Shown: positions 22,736 to 33,937 of the stretch, piece by piece
How the letters are laid out: each line of letters opens with the position of its first letter
Numbering within the stretch: the first letter of the stretch is position 1
Assembly (NCBI RefSeq): GCF_020283565.1
Contig: NC_060064.1
Span: 29,036,337 to 29,100,336 of the forward strand
DNA length: 64,000 bases
Source: Trifolium pratense
Taxonomy: Eukaryota > Streptophyta > Magnoliopsida > Fabales > Fabaceae
Direction: 5' to 3'
Position numbers and translations under genes: made by a program
Notes under the pieces: generated by a model
Databases searched by the model: none
Told to the model about the DNA's origin: nothing
Seen by the model: the letters and a program-made list of their open reading frames with translations, nothing else

Positions 22736-23526
22736 AATTTTTTCTTTATTTCGCACAAAATATTTTATTACATTGCCTCGTAGAATGAGGTGTCTACAAG
22801 ATTATTGTCATTGTGTTATGTGTATAATTACAAAGCTGCATAGATTATGTGTGTTTGGCCTAAAAGAATACAAAAATGCACTGTCGAAATTGAGATGAGT
22901 TTGGAAAAATCCGAACTTTTGTGGGTTTGGGTTTGGGGAGGGTAATATCCGTCCCTGCCCCTCCCATTGCCATGCCTAGAATCAAGATCTTGACACGTGG
23001 CATACCTTGTATGTTACCTATAAATCATTTTCTTAAGATGGCCAACAAGACCTTCCAAAAGAAACTAGAAAAGCAACTAGGCAACTTCCACTAAACTGAA
23101 AATTAAACAAAGTTTGGTAATTATCCTCCCATTGACAACACCACCAACTCATAAATCTAGTTTGGTGTAAATATATTTTTTCTCTTGAATCTATCTATAT
23201 CTATAATTCATACTAATAGTAAATGCAAACCTCATGTGTCATATACTAAGACCTTTGATATTTGTTTGCTTCTTTTACAAGAAAATTATGTATGATCTTT
23301 TTACATAGAAAATTTTAATTTTGAATATTTAGAAAATAATATACTATTAACAAGTTTATATTAATATTATTGTTAATCAAATTAACTACTAATCTTAATG
23401 CACATAAGCAATTCGAACAATCATATCTAAATATGTACGAGTCTATGTATAAATATGAATTCTATTAATTCAAATAATTATATAATCGTTGATTGAATCC
23501 TAAAATTAGAATTCAATAAAATATGT
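22736..23526. other. Intergenic, nothing firmly recognised
   Basis: AT-rich. 22900-22975 is a GC-richer patch (GGGTTTGGGGAGGG ... CCCTGCCCCTCCC) that can fold on itself and resembles part of a MITE. No gene. Confidence 0.3.
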
Positions 23527-23668
23527 CACGTGAGTTTAGCTTAGTTGGCAGACGTTGCATTATATACATGTAGGAGGTCGGAGTTCGAACTTTGGTCATC
23601 TCACTTATGACTTATCCACCTTAAGGGTGAAATTTCTAGTCACTAAACTATTTGACAAAAAAATATTG
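23527..23668 (+). mobile_element. tRNA-derived SINE
   Basis: TAGCTTAGTTGGCAGACG (A box) and GGAGGTCGGAGTTCGAAC (B box) are 35 bases apart, followed by the shared tail CCACCTTAAGGGTGAAATTT and TTTGACAAAAAAA. It is in the same family as 6676-6833. Possible flanking duplication: CAATAAAATAT / GAATAAAACAT, imperfect. Confidence 0.7.
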
Positions 23669-23712
23669 AATAAAACATTTTACCTTATATATTAGTTCAC
23701 ATCTGCAACGCG

Positions 23713-23830
23713 TGACTAGGGATGACAAAAAAACCCAAATTCGAGAGACCCACCTGAACCCAAACCCAAGTCAATGGGCGAAACCCGATTTGACTAGGTT
23801 TGGATTTGGGTTCGAGTGACACCCGATAAT
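23713..23830. mobile_element. Possible hAT-like MITE fragment
   Basis: TAGGGATGACAAAAAAACCC followed by repeated ACCCAAAC / GGGTTTGG words in both orientations resembles plant hAT MITEs. The ends were not resolved. Confidence 0.35.
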
Positions 23831-23864
23831 ATAAAACTAGTAAACTTTTTGAAATTATAAAAGC

Positions 23865-24012
23865 TAAATGAAAATTTTATTAATGATCGATCACAATATG
23901 GAATAGCACTGCATATTAATTTGTGTATTCTTTTAGGAAAAACAATCATAATCTATGAAGCTTTGTAATTATACACAGGGTTAGTGTATATAATTACGAT
24001 CAATAACCTGTT
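23865..24012 (-). pseudogene. Decayed NCR exon 2 with 3' flank
   Basis: Read on minus, 24012-23980 (CAGGTTATTGATCGTAATTA) resembles the exon-2 phrase TGTGTTACTGATCGTGATTG of intact copies. 23977-23865 matches NCR 3' flank (GTGTATTCTTTTAGG, CAATCATAATCTATGAAGC). The cysteine codons are lost. The relic is interrupted by DNA at 24013-24599. Confidence 0.55.
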
Positions 24013-24640
24013 GGAAAAATATGACATAGAATTATTTCATTAATATAAATCAAAGAAATATTGGTACAAATATATATGATACATAATAAAATAAAAATAT
24101 GGAACAAGAACAACTTATCGATTTGACTGAGGCGTGCAAATGCACTGGGCTTAAGAGTATTTCGCCACCACAGGTAAGTTACCCGGTGCAGTTGGTCTCA
24201 TAGCTAATACCCTCCAGGATACAACAGTCACTTCTTGCTAGCACCACACGTGAATTAGCAAGGTCTCAAGAACCACTTTTTGGATGCTCAAGGGAACTTA
24301 GTATTATATTAGTTACACACAATGTTTATTTTCTTTCTAACTTTCCGTCCCCCTTTTTGCCTAGCCATCACCCATGCATATATATACATATATACCACTT
24401 TATTAGAAAACAATAAGTTTACGTTGCAGCATAACGGAGCCCTTTTAATTAGGATTGATTACATATTAATCTTGTCAATGAAATAGGAACGGCTAAGCAA
24501 CCAATTAATTAGAAACATGACCAATTAAAATTAATAATAATAATAATAAAATAACTTTGAAATAAATTACACATAAAATATCCTACATAACCTTGTGGAA
24601 GGAAAAACAATCATAATCTATGAAGCTTTGTAATTATACA
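23937..24640. repeat. 40-bp direct repeat bracketing a 620-base insert
   Basis: A 40-base stretch beginning GGAAAAACAATCATAATCTA lies at 23937-23976 and again at 24600-24639. The intervening 24000-24599 has a GC-richer middle (24125-24300; GCGTGCAAATGCACTGGGC, TACCCTCCAGGATACAACAG) I do not recognise. The repeat is too long for an ordinary transposon target duplication. Confidence 0.6.
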
Positions 24641-25033
24641 ATCACAATTGCCTTGTTAGAAGCAATGTAAGAAGTGGATATACAACCTACATATATATTG
24701 GTGTGTCAGAATATAGTTCCATTATTTGTAACATTAAAAACATGTATTTCCATTCAAACTTTGTGTTTGAGTTTATAAAGTAACAAGCGAATATGGTTGC
24801 TTATACGTTTGCTAAAGCGGTTATATCTTGTCTAGTTGCTCATACGCTTGCTTAATGAAATGCTTTGAGTGTTTGTTTGTCAAACAAAAGTACCTACAGA
24901 GTTGTAAAGAGATTTCAAAAAAAAATTATGATTATTATATATGGGGTTTAGAGTGTTATATAAAATATTATTCTTATTTTATGATTTTCTCTTTTCAATC
25001 ATGAAAGGTTATAAGATATTGAAATATTGTTAA
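24641..25033. other. Upstream DNA of the plus-strand NCR gene
   Basis: No gene. The last 100 bases (TATGGGGTTTAGAGTGTTAT, TTTTATGATTTTCTC, CATGAAAGGTTATAAGATAT) are shared with the upstream regions at 37800-37900, 39130-39230 and their second copies. Confidence 0.5.
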
Positions 25034-25200
25034 AACAAATTATGAATTATCTTGTACGTACTAAAGGTACTAGAGAGGCAAATTAATGCATTGTGGTTCT
25101 TTAGAGACATATAATAATTATAAGAGAAAATTGGAACTCTTTTTACTATAAGTACTTAAAACTATTTAAGTGATGTAAGAAAAACACGAGCCTTATAAAT
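25034..25200 (+). promoter_or_regulatory. NCR promoter: conserved box and TATA-like site
   Basis: GTACTAAAGGTACTAGAGAGGC (from 25057) is the plus-strand version of the box seen before the minus-strand genes. TTATAAAT at 25193-25200 lies 52 bases before the ATG at 25252. Confidence 0.6.
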
Positions 25201-25251
25201 TGTAGAGTGATAAAATAAAATTTCATCTGATACATTCAAAGAGTGGAAAAT

Positions 25252-25545
25252 ATGGATAAAATTTTCAAGTTTGTTTATGTCATGATAATCCTTCTTTCCC
25301 TAGTTTTTGTTTCAACGCATGCTATAAAACTTACATGTACGTAGTAAATCAATTTTATCTCCTTTTCAAATTTCCTTCTTTACTTCGTACAAAATATTTC
25401 ATCTCATTTTAATAACATTGTTTTTTTCTCTTATTACATTACAGTTGTCCATCCTTGTAAAACTGATCGTGATTGTCCACAAACTCCCAAGGGGCGCTTT
25501 TCACGTCCTAAAAAAGTGAAGTGTCGTAATGGCATTTGTATGTAA
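25252..25545 (+). CDS. NCR peptide, two exons, intact
   Basis: Exon 1 is 25252-25336, ending ACAT|GTACGT; exon 2 is 25445-25545 after ATTACAG. The phase-1 intron joins T to TT. Exon 1 encodes MDKIFKFVYVMIILLSLVFV and then STHAIKLT. Exon 2 encodes VHPCKTDRDC, a basic loop (PKGRFSRPKK), KCRNGICM and TAA. The four cysteines are C-x5-C-x17-C-x4-C and the peptide is strongly basic. The donor chosen is GTACGT: the downstream GTAAATC, which aligns with the donor of the minus-strand genes, would break the frame and follows an in-frame TAG. The role is as for the family: a nodule-secreted effector acting on bacteroids, inferred only. Confidence 0.85.
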
Positions 25546-26190
25546 AGCTATATGATTGCCACACCCAAAAGAATTAAAAAAAAATCACACTACTAGAATA
25601 TTCTACAATTTCTTATTTAGTTATTGTCATCATCTATCAAATGAGTTTTCTTTTACCTTTTCTTATTTCACATACCTTGTTAGTTTTCTATAATGCAAGT
25701 GAAATGACATAGACCATGAAAAATATTATCTACATTTTCTTCTTCTATATCTTAATTTAATTTGATATATTACAATGGTCTTCATATCCAATTTTCTCCC
25801 TCTATATATATGAAAATATGGATTTATTGTTTTTATGTATGTTTATATATGTTGAGTTTGTTCATTTTAAAATTCATATATAGAGCTGCATAAAAACAAA
25901 TCATATATTTTAATTAACAAACTAATCCTATAAATTCTAAACAAATCCTTAAAATTCTAAAAAGAAATATAAATCATAAATCCTAATATTATTTTATTTT
26001 AAATATAAATCTAAAATATGCAAAAAGATATTTAGACAATATTCTCAACGAACAGTTGAATTAATAAAATTTTATGCTTGAAAGAGTTAACAACAGAATA
26101 ACTATTACAAGAATCATTCCTTAACTAATAACCTATTTGTTTTCACAACCTGCATCAAATTAAACCCACGTTTGTCTGAAGCTACTATTT
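25546..26190. other. 3' flank of the plus-strand NCR gene
   Basis: No gene. 25546-25900 is the inverted counterpart of the flanks near 8, 18, 21, 29, 35 and 50 kb. 26060-26190 matches 46740-46890, showing that the cassette, including its downstream DNA, is duplicated. Confidence 0.5.
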
Positions 26191-26570
26191 AGGAATGGTA
26201 ATTTGATTCATACCCAGAGGTACCCGCAAAAATTACCCACAATAGATGGGGTAAAAATCCACATTTTAAATACGGAGACGGGTATGAGTAATTATCCGCA
26301 AAAATGAACGGGTATGAGTGTGGGTACGGGTATCTTGGTACCCACCCTGCCCCATACTCACTTAATATATATTTATTTATATTAACATAAATATGAACTT
26401 TAACATAACATAAAGTTAATAATAATTTTGTTTATAAATTTCATGAGTAAAAATTAAAATCATTGAAATTTTTTTAATTCTATTAAAATGGTATGATATT
26501 TTATAATTTATCAATTTATTATTAACAAAAATACGGGTAATGGGTACTTAAGTAGCCATAGAGTATGGAC
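26191..26570. mobile_element. Probable hAT-like MITE
   Basis: The DNA between TAGGAATGGTAATTTGATTC and GGGTAATGGGTACTTAAGTA carries many GGGTA / TACCC words and is absent from the homologous cassette at 46880-46960, which supports an insertion. The exact ends and target duplication were not resolved. Confidence 0.5.
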
Positions 26571-27710
26571 ATGAAAAAAATACTTTTCTCCGTGCAATTA
26601 AAATTTGTTTAATATTGTACTCTTATTAAAGAAATCCAAGATTACAATACTATAGCTAATCTATTAGAATTTCTCCCGTTGATTGCAATAAAGCAGAAAT
26701 AGATTCTCTACAGCTGTTGATTACAATGGAACATTGTTTCTTAGTGAACACAAATGACATTGACATACAATGCTTCAACTTTGTAAACTATTTTCTAAAT
26801 GCCTATTTTCTTTTGTTTCATTTTTCATTGTACATAAGTAACTTTTACCATCATAACTGTTGTTTAAACTATATTAGTTGCAACTGCAACTGAGCATATC
26901 ATCTCAATGGACACAAGTATGAGTGTGATATATTAATGCCATCAACAAGTACCTACAGTTCAAAAGAAAATGTATTAAGCATATTATTCACAGAAATATT
27001 AAAAAGTGAGAAGAAAATGAGGATTTTAGGAAACAGCCATGGTCCTTGAAAATGTTGCGCAGTTTGGTCCTCTAATGTGTTCTTTGTTCCTTGAATGTGT
27101 CTTTGGTTTGTCAGTCTTGTCCATAAAATTACCAACAAAAAAAATTCAAGGACCAAAATTATTGCTTACTCTATCATGACACCGTCTCACACATTTGTGG
27201 ATAAAAATGATTTTTTAGTCTAATTAGGTAATGCCCTCAAAATTGATTCTACACAAAATTCTCATTTTGTTTGTGATTTTTCAATTCAATATTGTACTAA
27301 AAATAGCTAGAATAAAACTTTACATCAAGTGTAGAGTATCATGCAATATGATTTATGCTTCATCGTTTAATTTTAAAATTATTTAATACTCCCTCCAGTA
27401 ATAATTATAAGACAATTTTTACTTTTTAGATTCATTGAATAACTAATATATCTAATCTATAATATAATTCAAATACATTAATTTTCTTATACGACAAAGG
27501 TGTATAAGACACCGACAAATCAAGAAATGGGTAAGGCCGCCTGTAATTAAAAGTCAGTCACCATGGTCAATTAAATGTTGGTCTCTACTCTCTTTTTCCT
27601 GGTAGCCTGTATGGATGGCATGAGGGGTTTCGATTTTTTATAGCTTTTTCGAAAATTATTTTCTTGTTTTTATTGGGTGTCTCTCCCGCTAAGTATATTT
27701 GGTACTAGCT

Positions 27711-27711
27711 G

Positions 27712-27779
<68 letters not shown>
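27711..27779. repeat. (TA)n microsatellite
   Basis: About 34 TA units. The matching site in unit 2 has expanded and is interrupted by two transposons (31769-33932). Confidence 0.95.
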
Positions 27780-27781
<2 letters not shown>

Positions 27782-28271
27782 CTTTAAAAAAAAATATAAC
27801 TAAAAAGGACTGCGAAAGATTACATGAATATTGCACTAGTAGTAAGCCAACAAAACTAAAAGAAAACCATACGTCTTCAAATACCAAAACTACTACTATT
27901 CTTTAATTAGCCAATTATCAAATAAATAAATAAATAAATATTAAATTGTGCAAAAAAGGGTTCATCAGTTGCAAAATGTTAACTTGTGTAATGTAGAAGA
28001 TCAAGTAAGCGGGTGTTTCTTCACAACAACACACACAAAAGCCCTAAAAATCTGAGTGTTTCTCTAAAAAAAACAATGCCCTGAGATTTGTTCTTGGAAC
28101 TATTGAGTTTTGCAGAGCTTCTCGCGGTAGAATTAAATTTCATCTATGAAATGGCCGTCGTGGTGTGTTGCAACGTTCGATTGTTTGAAATAGAAGAAGC
28201 AGAGAGGAAGGAGAAATTTCTTACAATCTAAAGATTTTAATTTAACAGTTGAATCAGACTAGTAAAGGAAG

Positions 28272-28364
28272 GTGAATTTTTTTTTTACAATGAGCTGAGG
28301 ATCGAACCCATAACCTTTAGCATTCTACCCATATTCTTCACCACTACTAGACCTAGTGGCTTAA
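28272..28364 (-). mobile_element. Short tRNA-derived SINE (antisense)
   Basis: The minus strand has a TAGTAGTGG A-box-like region, GGTTATGGGTTCGATCCTCA (B box), and a poly(A) tail (plus-strand T-run at 28278-28287). TAAAGGAAGGTGAA and TAAAGGAAGGAGAA flank it as a target duplication. It is absent from unit 2. Confidence 0.65.
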
Positions 28365-28476
28365 AGGAAGGAGAAATTTCAAATGTGAGAAAAACAAATA
28401 TATTTTTTGAAATTTCTGGCACGCAATGCTGTGACAGATGCTACAGCAGATGTCTTATATATGTAACATAGCAGAC

Positions 28477-28805
28477 TAACAAAATAATAAAGTGCAGAAT
28501 AATAAAAAGGCATAGTAGGTTTGTTGGTGTGTCGAATCGTTGCGTGCGCGGGAAACAAAAAAGAGTTTTTACTTAAGTGTAATTTAAATATTTTTGAAGT
28601 TCATGACATGTAATATATTTGGATTCAATAAATTTCTATATTTTCGGTTCAACAATTGATATAGCGAAATTTTAAAAAAATAGTAATGATTTGTTTTGTG
28701 ATAAATTATAAATAATAATAAAAGAAAAGTTAATTTCTAGAAATAATATAATTAAACGTAATGTCTTGGATCAAAATTCGGGGCGTTACACTATGGTATC
28801 AGAGC
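28477..28805 (+). mobile_element. Gypsy LTR 3' end with primer-binding site (copy A)
   Basis: The LTR tail ends TCGGGGCGTTACA at 28790, followed after three bases by TGGTATCAGAGC (28794-28805), the primer site for initiator Met tRNA. The left part is truncated. About 130 bases of element leader follow before an antisense LINE fragment starts near 28940. Confidence 0.8.
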
Positions 28806-28939
28806 AATGATCCTCAGATCCTTTTTGGGTGGGACGTTCTAGTTGTATGACGCATGATTTTCTGTTGTTGATTTACTTTCATATTTCAATTTTATGTTAT
28901 TTATTTTTGTGATATTGCTTGCCATTCTGAATTTTTTTT

Positions 28940-29300
28940 TTAACGAGATTCCTCTTTTAATTTTGTAAGCATTTTTTTTAATTTACTTTTCTGAAGCAAG
29001 TCAGCCCAAATTGCATTATCGTGATTCAAAAAATGCCACTTTCACTTGCTAAGCAAAGCCAAATTAAAGAGTTCAAGATTTTTTACTCCTAAACCACCTT
29101 TATCCTTAGGTAAACAAATTTGATCCCATTTAACCCAGCATACCTTTCTTTCCTCTGCACCACCACCCCACAAAAAGTTCCTCTGAATTTTCTCGATACT
29201 TTTTAGCACACAACAAGGAGCCCTAAAAGAAGAGAAAAACTAAAGAGGTATACTAGCCAAGACAGAATTGATCAGAATTGATCAAACGTTTAGTCATAGC
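28940..29300 (-). pseudogene. Antisense LINE ORF2 fragment (copy A)
   Basis: The minus strand encodes FLWGGGAEERKVCWVKWDQI and DKGGLGVKNLELFNLALLSK, the region before zf-RVT. Both ends are truncated. About 45 bases near 29275 present in the copies at 34.6 and 49.2 kb are missing. Confidence 0.8.
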
Positions 29301-29506
29301 CTCCACAATGATATCTCAAAATTAAGATATAGAAGAAGAAAATTTAGATAATATTTTTCATGCTTTATTTCATTTTGCTTGCATCATCTTAAAGTACAAA
29401 ACTAATAAAGTACGTGAAATTTGAAAAGCTAAAAAAAAAATTATTTAATGGGTGATCACATCACCTAAAGAAGAATTCATGGAATATTTTAGTAATACGT
29501 TTATAA

Positions 29507-29795
29507 TTAGCCTTCTATACAAAAACCATTACGACACCTCATTCTTACAGGATATTGATGGGAAGCACGGTAGTAACGGACTCGACAATCACCATCAGTT
29601 TTACATGGCTTGGCAGCTATAATGTAAAAAGAGAAAAACAATGTTACTAAATGTAATAAAATATAATGTAAGAAATAAAGATGGAAATTTGAAAAGGAGA
29701 TAAACTGGTTTACCATAAACCTGACTTTGTATTGAAACAATTAATAGGGAAAGAATGATTATCACAACATTAACAAACTTGAAAATTTTATCCAT
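29507..29795 (-). CDS. NCR peptide, two exons, intact (copy A)
   Basis: Exon 1 is 29714-29795 (MDKIFKFVNVVIIILSLLIV, then SIQSQVYG) and exon 2 is 29507-29616, with a phase-1 GT..AG intron of 97 bases. Exon 2 encodes AAKPCKTDGDC, a Tyr/Arg/His-rich loop (RYYRASHQYP), then RMRCRNGFCIEG and a stop. Cysteine spacing is C-x5-C ... C-x4-C. An alternative frame-open start inside the intron (29740) is a shadow, since it removes the signal peptide. The second exon differs from that of 49804-50092 by one base but from 35256-35544 by many. Net basic; secretion to symbiosomes is inferred from the family. Confidence 0.88.
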
Positions 29796-29847
29796 ATTTT
29801 CTCCACCTTTTGGATGTATTACATAGAATTGTAGTTTATCACGTCTT

Positions 29848-30037
29848 GATTTATAAAGCTATTGTTCTCCTTACATCAATTAATAAAAAGTTTTTATAGT
29901 ACTTTCAGAGTTGTGAAAAGACTTCCATTTTTTGTTTATAATTATTAGCTGTCTCTTAATTAAGTACAACAATGTGTTGCCCCTTTAACAACTTTTGTAA
30001 AGAGGTCATGTAAAATATACAAATTTAAATAATTCAT
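29848..30037 (-). promoter_or_regulatory. NCR promoter: TATA-like site and conserved box
   Basis: Minus-strand TTTATAAATC at 29848-29858; box AAAGAGGTCATGTAAAATAT (plus strand, from 29999) about 205 bases before the ATG. Confidence 0.6.
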
Positions 30038-30540
30038 ATTTTTTAACAAATTTTCTTTAGTTTATACGGTTTCATGATAGAAAACGAAAAATCACAAATT
30101 AAAAATAATATTGTTTGACAATAAAAAATAGATTCTCTACGGCCGTTGACTACAATGGAACATTGTTTCTTAGTGAACACAAATGACATTGACAAATTCA
30201 ACTTAGTAAACTATTTTCTAAATGCATATTTTCTTTTGTTTCATTTTTCATTGTACATTAAGTAACTTTTACCATCATAACTGTTGTTTAAACTATATTA
30301 GTTGCAATGGACACAAGTATGAGTGTGATATATTGAACACAAGTACAAATTTATGACTTGTGACGACTCATAAGCAGATGAGCATTCCGATTATCTGACA
30401 CCAGACCAAATTTCAACTTGAGAGAGTGAATTCAGTTTTGGCGTAAGCTAAACCGCATTTGAGTAATTTGACTTCAATACTATTTAATCTTTAGCCCTGA
30501 TAAGATTATAGAAACCATTTTGAAAAGAAATAGTGTTTCG

Positions 30541-31035
30541 CAAGGTTTTAAATTGCGGTCCGCATCCGTAATTGCGGTCGCAGTATTGCTGATGCGGTAG
30601 TCACCGCAACCGCATAACACCGCAATTGCCATGTGATCTTAATTCACGTGTACGACCGCATCATAACCGCATCACAACCGCATTAGAAGCCGCACCAGAT
30701 GTTTTCGGCGATGTTTGTTTAAATTTTCTCACCAAAAAATAAAATTTATGAACTTCAAATCCTAATTTGTGTCAAATCTAATGAAAGATCTTACTCTTAA
30801 CGATCTCTCAACCGTGTATTTAAGAACATTCAAATTAGTGTTTATGAAATAAACTAGGATTATGCAATGGTGGATAAATAGTGTAATTACATAGTAGTTT
30901 CATTATATATAGCTTGTTAAATTTCAAAATGATTTCACGCCGCAGCAGCCGCATTGCGCACTGCAGCATCGACAATGAACACATTCGCAACAACCACAAC
31001 CGTTACTGCATCCGCGACCAAAATTTAAAACCTTG
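30541..31035. mobile_element. hAT-type MITE with perfect 8-bp target duplication
   Basis: Inverted ends CAAGGTTTTAAATTGCGGTC and CAAGGTTTTAAATTTTGGTC. GTGTTTCG flanks both sides (30533-30540, 31036-31043). The unoccupied site, GTGTTTCGTTTCTAG, is present at 35920 and 50466. The interior is rich in CCGCA/TGCGG words. Confidence 0.92.
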
Positions 31036-31768
31036 GTGTTTCGTTTCTAGAATCACCAAAAAGAAGCCATAACATGGAGTATGCATTAATGCCATCAACA
31101 AGTACCTACAGTTCAAAATAAAATGTATTAAGCATATTATTCACTGAAATATTAAAAAGTGAGAAGAAAATGAGGATTTTAGGAAACAGCCATGGTCCTT
31201 GAAAATGTTGAGCAGTTTCGTCCTCTAATGTGTTCTTTGTTCCTTGAATGTGTCTTTGGTTTGTCAGTTTTGTCCATAAAATTACCAACAAAAAAAACTT
31301 TAGGACCAAAATTATTGCTTACTCTATCATGACACCGTCTCACACACTTGTAGATAAAAATGATTTTTTAGTCTAATTAGGTAATGCCCTCAAAATTGAT
31401 TCTACCCAAAATTCTCATTTTGTTTGTGATTTTTCACTTCAATATTGTACTAAAAATAGCTAGAATAAAACCTTAAATCAAGTGTAGAGTATCATGCAAT
31501 ATGATTTCTGCTTCATCGTTTAATTTTAAAATTATTTAATACTCCCTCCAGTCATAATTATAAAACAATTTTTACTTTTTAAATTCATCGGATAACTAAT
31601 GTATCTAATCTATAATATAATTCAAATACATTAATTTTCTTATACGACAAAGGTGTATAAGACACTAACGAATCAAGAAATGGGTAAGGCCGCATGTAAT
31701 TAAAAGTCAGTTACCATGGTCAGTTAAACTATGTCCGCAATAATTAAAAGCTAAGATCGAAAACTGTG

Positions 31769-31886
<118 letters not shown>

Positions 31887-32017
31887 GTCTCTACTATCTT
31901 TTTCCAGGTAGCCTGTATGGATGGCATGAGGGGTTTCAATTTTTTATAGCTTTTTCGAAAATTATTTTCTTGTTTTTATTGGGTGTCTCTCCCTCTACGT
32001 ATATTTGGTACTAGCTG

Positions 32018-32230
32018 TGGCCGGTTTCGAGATTTTGGACTCACAACCCCAATATGTTGGTACTTTAAGCCTATGTGCACGCCACTATGTCAAGGAGTGT
32101 TTCGTGTAAAATTATTTCTAGACAAATACTTAACCAATTATTTGTGTTGTGGGCCTAAAAAAAATTGAGGCCCCAAAAAATTTGAGGCCCTGAGCTGTGA
32201 GCCTGGTTGCCCACCCTCAAAACCGGGTCT
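32018..32230. mobile_element. Small MITE
   Basis: An insertion relative to unit 1 (27706-27711 reads ACTAGCTGTTAATA without it). The ends TGGCCGGTTTCGAG and, inverted, AGACCCGGTTTTGAG match at most positions. GCTG occurs on both sides. Confidence 0.7.
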
Positions 32231-32234
32231 GCTG

Positions 32235-32266
<32 letters not shown>

Positions 32267-32269
<3 letters not shown>

Positions 32270-33890
32270 GTTTTCTAACTTAGACCCTAGTTAGGTCTAA
32301 GTTAGCAAGGTGCACCTTTTCAATTGGACCAAAATACCCATTCTTTTTAATTAATTAACCAAAATACCCATTAATAGACGCGGATCCAGTGTCGCGCGCG
32401 TACCGAAGGACCATGGTTACAGACCGTTGATTTCCATCAGACAGCCAAGATCTGATCTCATCCAGACTGTCTGATCAATCAGACAGCCCAGATCATCCTG
32501 ATCCATCAGATTCCAGCGCCTGCGCCACACTGGATTAAAACCTGGAGAGAGAAAAATTTGCTTTTTAAAAGTAGGACACGTGTCACACAATGGTTGGCTG
32601 GGCGTGATTTTTGTTCATTTAATACTTTGAACTCAATTATTTCGTTGTAAATTAATTTTTTATTTTTTTATTTTTTTATTTTTATACCAAAATTCATAAT
32701 TTTTTTTGTCTACAAATAGAGATTTGGTTCGTTTGATTTGGACACAAAAAAAAAAAACGCAATTTTTCACTACCTTAATCTCATTTTTTGTCTACTAAAT
32801 ACGTTACTTGTGTGTTGTAATTTAACACGCACCACTCAACCAACTCACTGAAACCATTATACCAGGAAAATAGTAGATAATATTCTGGAACTTTTGGTAT
32901 ATTTTATGAAATTTTTGGAGACCTGAAACTATTTTTAGTTAATTAAATGAGATAAAACGGTAATGAAAAACTAATGTTTGCTTCTGAAACCATTTTACTG
33001 GTAGAATGGTTGCACATAGTTATATTCTGAAACCATTTTACTGGTAGAATCGTTTCAATGAGTAATTTATTAATTGTGTTTGCTTCTGAAACCATTTATC
33101 TAGTACAATGGTTTCAGAGAGTTGTAATCTGAAACCATTTTGCTGGTAGAATGGTTTCAGTAAGTTGATTATTAGTTATTTGCTTCTGAAACCATTTAGT
33201 TTGTAGAATGGTTGCACATAGTTGTATTCTGAAACCATTTTACTGGTAGAATGGTTTCAGTGAGTAATTTATTAATTGTGTTTGCTTCTGAAACCATTTA
33301 TCTGGTACAATGGTTTCAGAGAGTTGTAATCTGAAACCATTTTGCTGGTAGAATGGTTTCAGTGAGTTGATGTAAGGTAGTGAAAAATGAGATTAAGGTA
33401 GTGAAAAATTGGGTTTTTTTTTCTGTGTCCAAATCAAACGAACCAAGTCTCTATTTGTAGAGAAAAAAAAATTATGAATTTTGGTATAAAAAAAATAAAT
33501 AAAAAATTAATTTACAACGAAATAATTGAGTTCAAAGTATTAAATGGAAAAAAATCACGCCCAGCCAATCAGACAGCGACACGTGTCCTGCTTTTAAAAG
33601 TAGATTCTTCTCTCTCCAGGGTGTAATCCAGTGTGGGGCACGCGCTGGAATCTGATGGATTCGGATGATCTGGGCTGTCTGATTGATCAGACAGTCTTGA
33701 TGAGATCAGATCTTGGCTGTCTGATGGAAATCAACAGCCTGTAACCATGGTATTGCGGTACGCGCGCGACACTGGATCCGCGTCCATTGATGGTATTTTG
33801 GTTAATTAATTAAAAAGAATGGGTATTTTGGTCCAACTGAAAAGGTGCACCTTGCTAACTTAGACCCAACTGGGTCTAAGTTAGCAGCCC

Positions 33891-33892
<2 letters not shown>
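32267..33892. mobile_element. Fold-back element with about 500-base inverted arms
   Basis: The left arm from GGGGTTTTCTAACTTAGACC (32267) to about 32790 is inverted at 33375-33892 (GGGGGCTGCTAACTTAGACC on minus). Arms share CGCGGATCCAGTGTCGCGCG, CAGACAGCC and ACACGTGTC phrases. It sits inside a TA microsatellite, so its target duplication cannot be defined. The 570-base centre holds an internal repeat array. No transposase. Confidence 0.9.
32979..33372. repeat. Higher-order repeat in the centre of the fold-back element
   Basis: Four units of about 100 bases, each starting TGCTTCTGAAACCATTT. Units 1 and 3, and 2 and 4, are the more alike, giving a 200-base A-B-A-B pattern. Each unit contains CTGAAACCATT and AATGGTTTCAG, themselves inverted. 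Confidence 0.85.

Positions 33893-33937
<45 letters not shown>

Larger units (their letters stand above)
26697..30125. repeat. Tandem cassette unit 1 (carries the NCR gene at 29507-29795)
   Basis: The unit begins AATAGATTCTCTACAGCTGT and is repeated from 30126 (AATAGATTCTCTACGGCCGT) to about 35880. Shared blocks include 26940-27560 with 31086-31720, 27780-28240 with 33935-34390, and 28590-30120 with 34393-35880. Unit 2 is longer because of DNA-transposon insertions. Inside unit 1, 26940-27710 holds no gene, and 27391-27520 begins like a Stowaway MITE (CTCCCTCCAGTAATAATTAT). Confidence 0.85.

Noticed and set aside
26953..27156. ORF MVLEFFLLVILW... and its copy at 31106-31309
   Set aside because: Both copies lie in duplicated non-coding cassette DNA; no domain, and changes are not biased to synonymous sites by eye.
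28150..28230. Short ORF starting ATGGCCGTCGTGG as a small gene
   Set aside because: The second copy at 34300 has non-synonymous changes and there is no supporting domain or splice structure.
29507..29740. Continuous ORF MFQYKVRFMVNQ... as an alternative NCR protein (also 35256-35489, 49804-50037)
   Set aside because: It reads through the intron and lacks the signal peptide; exon 1 and consensus splice sites give the family structure.
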